A stretch of DNA of 33,104 nt, taken from a virus. The stretch spans positions 1 to 33,104 of the IMG/VR virus record IMGVR_UViG_3300027708_000206. One strand, written 5' to 3'. Below the pieces are notes generated by a model. It ran no database searches and was not told the DNA's origin. It saw only the letters and a list, made by a program, of their open reading frames with translations. This document shows positions 30,701 through 33,104 of this stretch, in pieces. Numbering within the stretch: the stretch's first letter is position 1; each line of letters opens with the position of its first letter. A program made the translations under genes and the position numbers.

Positions 30701-33104
30701 TTATAATGATCCTATAGTTCCTGTCGATCCCGTGACTACTAAATGATATATATTTCCTACATTCATATTTACACCTGTTTTTTCTGCTTGTTGCTCAAAA
30801 TCTACTAATAATTCTTTATATGATGGTTTTAAAATTAAATTATACAAAGAGTATCTGGGAGAAGAAAGTAGTATTCCTTGTTCATCTATAGCGAAGGAAT
30901 CTTGAAAAGCTTGATTTACGAAAAAATTATAATCTGTTCTTCTTGGAATGGTTAAAAGAATACCGTCTTCATTCAAACTAAATGTCTCAAAAAAAAAATT
31001 ACCGCCAAAAGCCGCAGCCACATAAGGAAATAATCCCGCAGAAATAGATGCCCATACATAATTCGCTCCGTCATATTTTAAATAAGTATTTGCGGTTGTT
31101 GCCGCTGGTAGAGAAAATCCAGAAGTTCCACTAGATCCAGACGTACCGCTCGAACCGGAAGTTCCAGCCGAATAAGAACTATAATCCAAAATATTTACAT
31201 AAACTCTCGAAACTGAATCGCTTAAATAAGATCCAGATGGCTGACTAGAAACAGTCATTTTTCTTATTTTTACAGAAGAATCGTTTAATTTTTGGACTCC
31301 ATAGTCAACATTTAGATCATTTAAACCGCCAATCGAGCCTATGTATTTTGTGGCTAGTTGAGTAGCTGAATTTTGGAAAGCTGAAGTTGCAGTGGAGAAT
31401 GCTCCAGTATATCTTCCCACTCCTTTTGTAACTCTTAATTCATCAATAAATCCTTTGAAAGAATAATAAGCTCCGGGAGCTTGAGAAACATCCATTCCAA
31501 TATAACATCCAGTTTGAGTGAAGTTAGTGCTGCTGGCGGCGGATACTCCTGAAACTCCATTAACAAAGCATCTCAATACAGAAGAGTTTCTTGAGACAGC
31601 GATGTGATTCCACTGATTTATAGAAACAGGAATGGAAGAGGTTTCCACTAAAGAGTCAGTATATACTACTGGATATAAAGTATTACTTATTCCAAAGAAA
31701 ATTGCACTAGCTGTAGTTGCCGCTGTTGTTCTAGTTGTGAACATTGAAGCTACAACTGCTGATGGAGCAGCTGTTGGATAAATCCAACCTTCAATAGTAA
31801 AATCTCCAGTTCCAAATGCGGTCGCTTGGGTTGGCTGCGCATAAACCGTGTCTGTATTATTTGTGAAATAAGAGCTAGCGCTACCAAACTTAAACTGCCC
31901 ATAGTTTAAAAATACTCCAGAATTTATTAAATTTAAACCACTTGGGCCGTTATCTATAAAATTCCCACTAGAATTTAAACCATCAAAATGGCATAATAAA
32001 CTTATATTATTATAATAAGGGTCAGCGACGCCAGAATCCCATTCTTCTACTATTTTAACGTCCCATTTATTTGAAGATAAGTTTAATCCCGATATGGTAG
32101 CTTCGCTATTAAGAGTGAAGTTCGTGAAGACGCTTTGAGTTACTGCTATTCCACTTTGATTTACCCAAGCAAAATCATAATTAGCGCTAGAAGCTTTCGC
32201 TAAAACTTGATTAACTGTTCCGCCAGTTGGAAGACCTACCCCAGAAGAACCAGAAGTTCCAGATGATCCGCTGGTTCCAGAAGAACCAGAGCTTCCGCTG
32301 GCGCCAGAAGAACCGCTTGAACCAGAAGATCCAGATGACCCACTAACGCCAGAAGATCCAGATGAGCCAGAGCTTCCATTAATGCCAGAAGAGCCGCTTG
32401 ATCCGTTAGTTCCAGAAAATCCAGATGATCCACTAACACCAGAAGACCCAGAGCTTCCACTAATGCCAGAAGAACCGCTTGATCCATTAGTTCCAGAAGA
32501 ACCAGAAGACCCGTTTAGTCCGCTGGTTCCAGAAGAGCCAGAGTTTCCGCTGGTCCCAGAAGAGCCGTCGGTTCCTGAAGTGCCGCTCGATCCAGAAGTG
32601 CCACTTGAGCCATTAAACGAGGTTAATACTAAAATAATAGCATGATTATTTGCGAATTCCGGCGACCCTCCACTATTCAAATAAGTTACAGGGTATATCC
32701 AATAAGTGCTCGTATTTATTATTTGAGAAGGCGTCCCTGTGACAGTCCATTTTTGAAAGTTATTAGAATTATTTTCATCTTGGATGATTAAAATTTGACC
32801 CACACTAATTAATGATAAAAATATATCTATGTCAGTTTCTGGCTTATCCGTTAAGTGACTAACTATTATTTGAGTTGCGCTTATTTGTGTAGTATTATTC
32901 CAAATAATATATCCAGCAGACGGAGCGCCAGAAGTGCTTGATCCTTTAGTTTTATATGGAAAATAAGAACTTGAAATACCATTAATACCTGAAGTGCCGC
33001 TCGATCCAGAAGAACCACTTGAGCCAGAAGATCCAGACGAACCAGAAGATCCGCTAGTTCCGCTGGTACCACTCGAACCGTTAGTACCGCTGGTTCCATT
33101 AACG
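30701..33104 (-). CDS. Collagen-like LamG fibre protein (N-terminus cut by right edge)
   Basis: The minus-strand frame is open from the stop at 30701 to the right edge, about 800 residues; a GTG at 32803 is an internal codon, not the start. From the edge inward there is a Gly-Ser-Ser repeat and then a ~95-residue beta module (GYIIWNNTTQISATQIIVSH ... WIYPVTYLNSGG). A long collagen-like repeat follows, then a linker GLPTGGTVNQVLAKASSANY. Next is a LamG/concanavalin domain (about 31390-32010) with FTIEGWIYPT and FIDELRVTKGVGRYTGAF. A third short GTS/GSS run follows, then two tandem ~30-residue units near the C-terminus (SLNEDGILLTIPRRTDYNFF and AIDEQGILLSSPRYSLYNLI). Inference: trimeric fibre or capsid appendage with a glycan-binding module. 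Confidence 0.85.
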   Translation of the reverse strand, partial: VNGTSGTNGSSGTSGTSGSSGSSGSSGSSGSSGSSGTSGINGISSSYFPYKTKGSSTSGAPSAGYIIWNNTTQISATQIIVSHLTDKPETDIDIFLSLISVGQILIIQDENNSNNFQKWTVTGTPSQIINTSTYWIYPVTYLNSGGSPEFANNHAIILVLTSFNGSSGTSGSSGTSGTDGSSGTSGNSGSSGTSGLNGSSGSSGTNGSSGSSGISGSSGSSGVSGSSGFSGTNGSSGSSGINGSSGSSGSSGVSGSSGSSGSSGSSGASGSSGSSGTSGSSGTSGSSGVGLPTGGTVNQVLAKASSANYDFAWVNQSGIAVTQSVFTNFTLNSEATISGLNLSSNKWDVKIVEEWDSGVADPYYNNISLLCHFDGLNSSGNFIDNGPSGLNLINSGVFLNYGQFKFGSASSYFTNNTDTVYAQPTQATAFGTGDFTIEGWIYPTAAPSAVVASMFTTRTTAATTASAIFFGISNTLYPVVYTDSLVETSSIPVSINQWNHIAVSRNSSVLRCFVNGVSGVSAASSTNFTQTGCYIGMDVSQAPGAYYSFKGFIDELRVTKGVGRYTGAFSTATSAFQNSATQLATKYIGSIGGLNDLNVDYGVQKLNDSSVKIRKMTVSSQPSGSYLSDSVSRVYVNILDYSSYSAGTSGSSGTSGSSGTSGFSLPAATTANTYLKYDGANYVWASISAGLFPYVAAAFGGNFFFETFSLNEDGILLTIPRRTDYNFFVNQAFQDSFAIDEQGILLSSPRYSLYNLILKPSYKELLVDFEQQAEKTGVNMNVGNIYHLVVTGSTGTIGSL
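32240..32612 (-). repeat. Collagen-like Gly-X-Y triplet repeat (coding)
   Basis: About 120 residues of GSS, GTS, GVS, GIN and GFS triplets. It is more varied in the third position than the left-edge repeat (GTNGSS, GINGSS, GLNGSS occur). A second segment of the same gene at about 32990-33104 continues off the right edge. Confidence 0.85.

Noticed and set aside
32801-32803. GTG start for the right-hand fibre gene
   Set aside because: The frame continues open upstream to the window end and encodes a matching beta module and collagen-like repeat.
1-33104. Alternative genetic code with stop reassignment
   Set aside because: TAA, TAG (tape-measure-upstream gene) and TGA (JAMM gene, gpM-like gene) all end genes at sensible positions, and no gene needs read-through.

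Overview
This window is a tail-structure region of a tailed bacteriophage (Caudoviricetes) with siphovirus-like, lambda-type tail genes. It is AT-rich (about one third G+C by eye). TAA, TAG and TGA all serve as stops, so the standard bacterial code applies. Almost no start has a Shine-Dalgarno sequence, and start regions are A/T-rich. That fits a phage of a Bacteroidota-like host, but it is inference. No RNA gene, insertion sequence, CRISPR array or integrase was seen.

Layout: (i) From 25316 leftward to base 1, one long minus-strand operon follows the lambda order G-T-H-...-M-L-K-I-J: two tail-assembly-chaperone-like genes, a 2485-residue tape measure protein, a tail-tube-like protein, a fibre-like protein, a tube-like/SGNH-hydrolase fusion, a LamG + gpM-like protein, a large multidomain adhesin-like protein, gpL, a JAMM-only gpK, gpI, gpJ, and a fibre with collagen-like repeats that runs off the left edge. 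(ii) From 25371 rightward to 28679, four plus-strand genes encode neck/connector-like proteins and the major tail tube protein. This block ends at a strong, probably bidirectional terminator (28693-28723). (iii) From the right edge leftward to 28733, a second minus-strand block carries a large collagen-like/LamG fibre (open at the right edge), an unrecognised virion-like protein, a small unrecognised protein and a probable head-tail adaptor.

How the parts work together: the plus-strand block would join head to tail and supply tube subunits. The chaperones and tape measure set tube length. M-L-K-I-J build the tip. The fibre, LamG and SGNH proteins would bind or modify host surface glycans.

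Most notable features: (a) two PD-(D/E)XK nuclease-like domains inside the tape measure protein, fenced by four GF(I/V)PNFA repeats; (b) an SGNH esterase with all blocks present, fused to a tube-like domain; (c) a tube-domain motif shared by three proteins; (d) a GTGTAA hexamer 8-9 nt before five start codons; (e) a GGGG slip candidate at the chaperone gene overlap. Two long genes are cut by the window edges and are easy to miss or mis-start: 1-2155 and 30701-33104.
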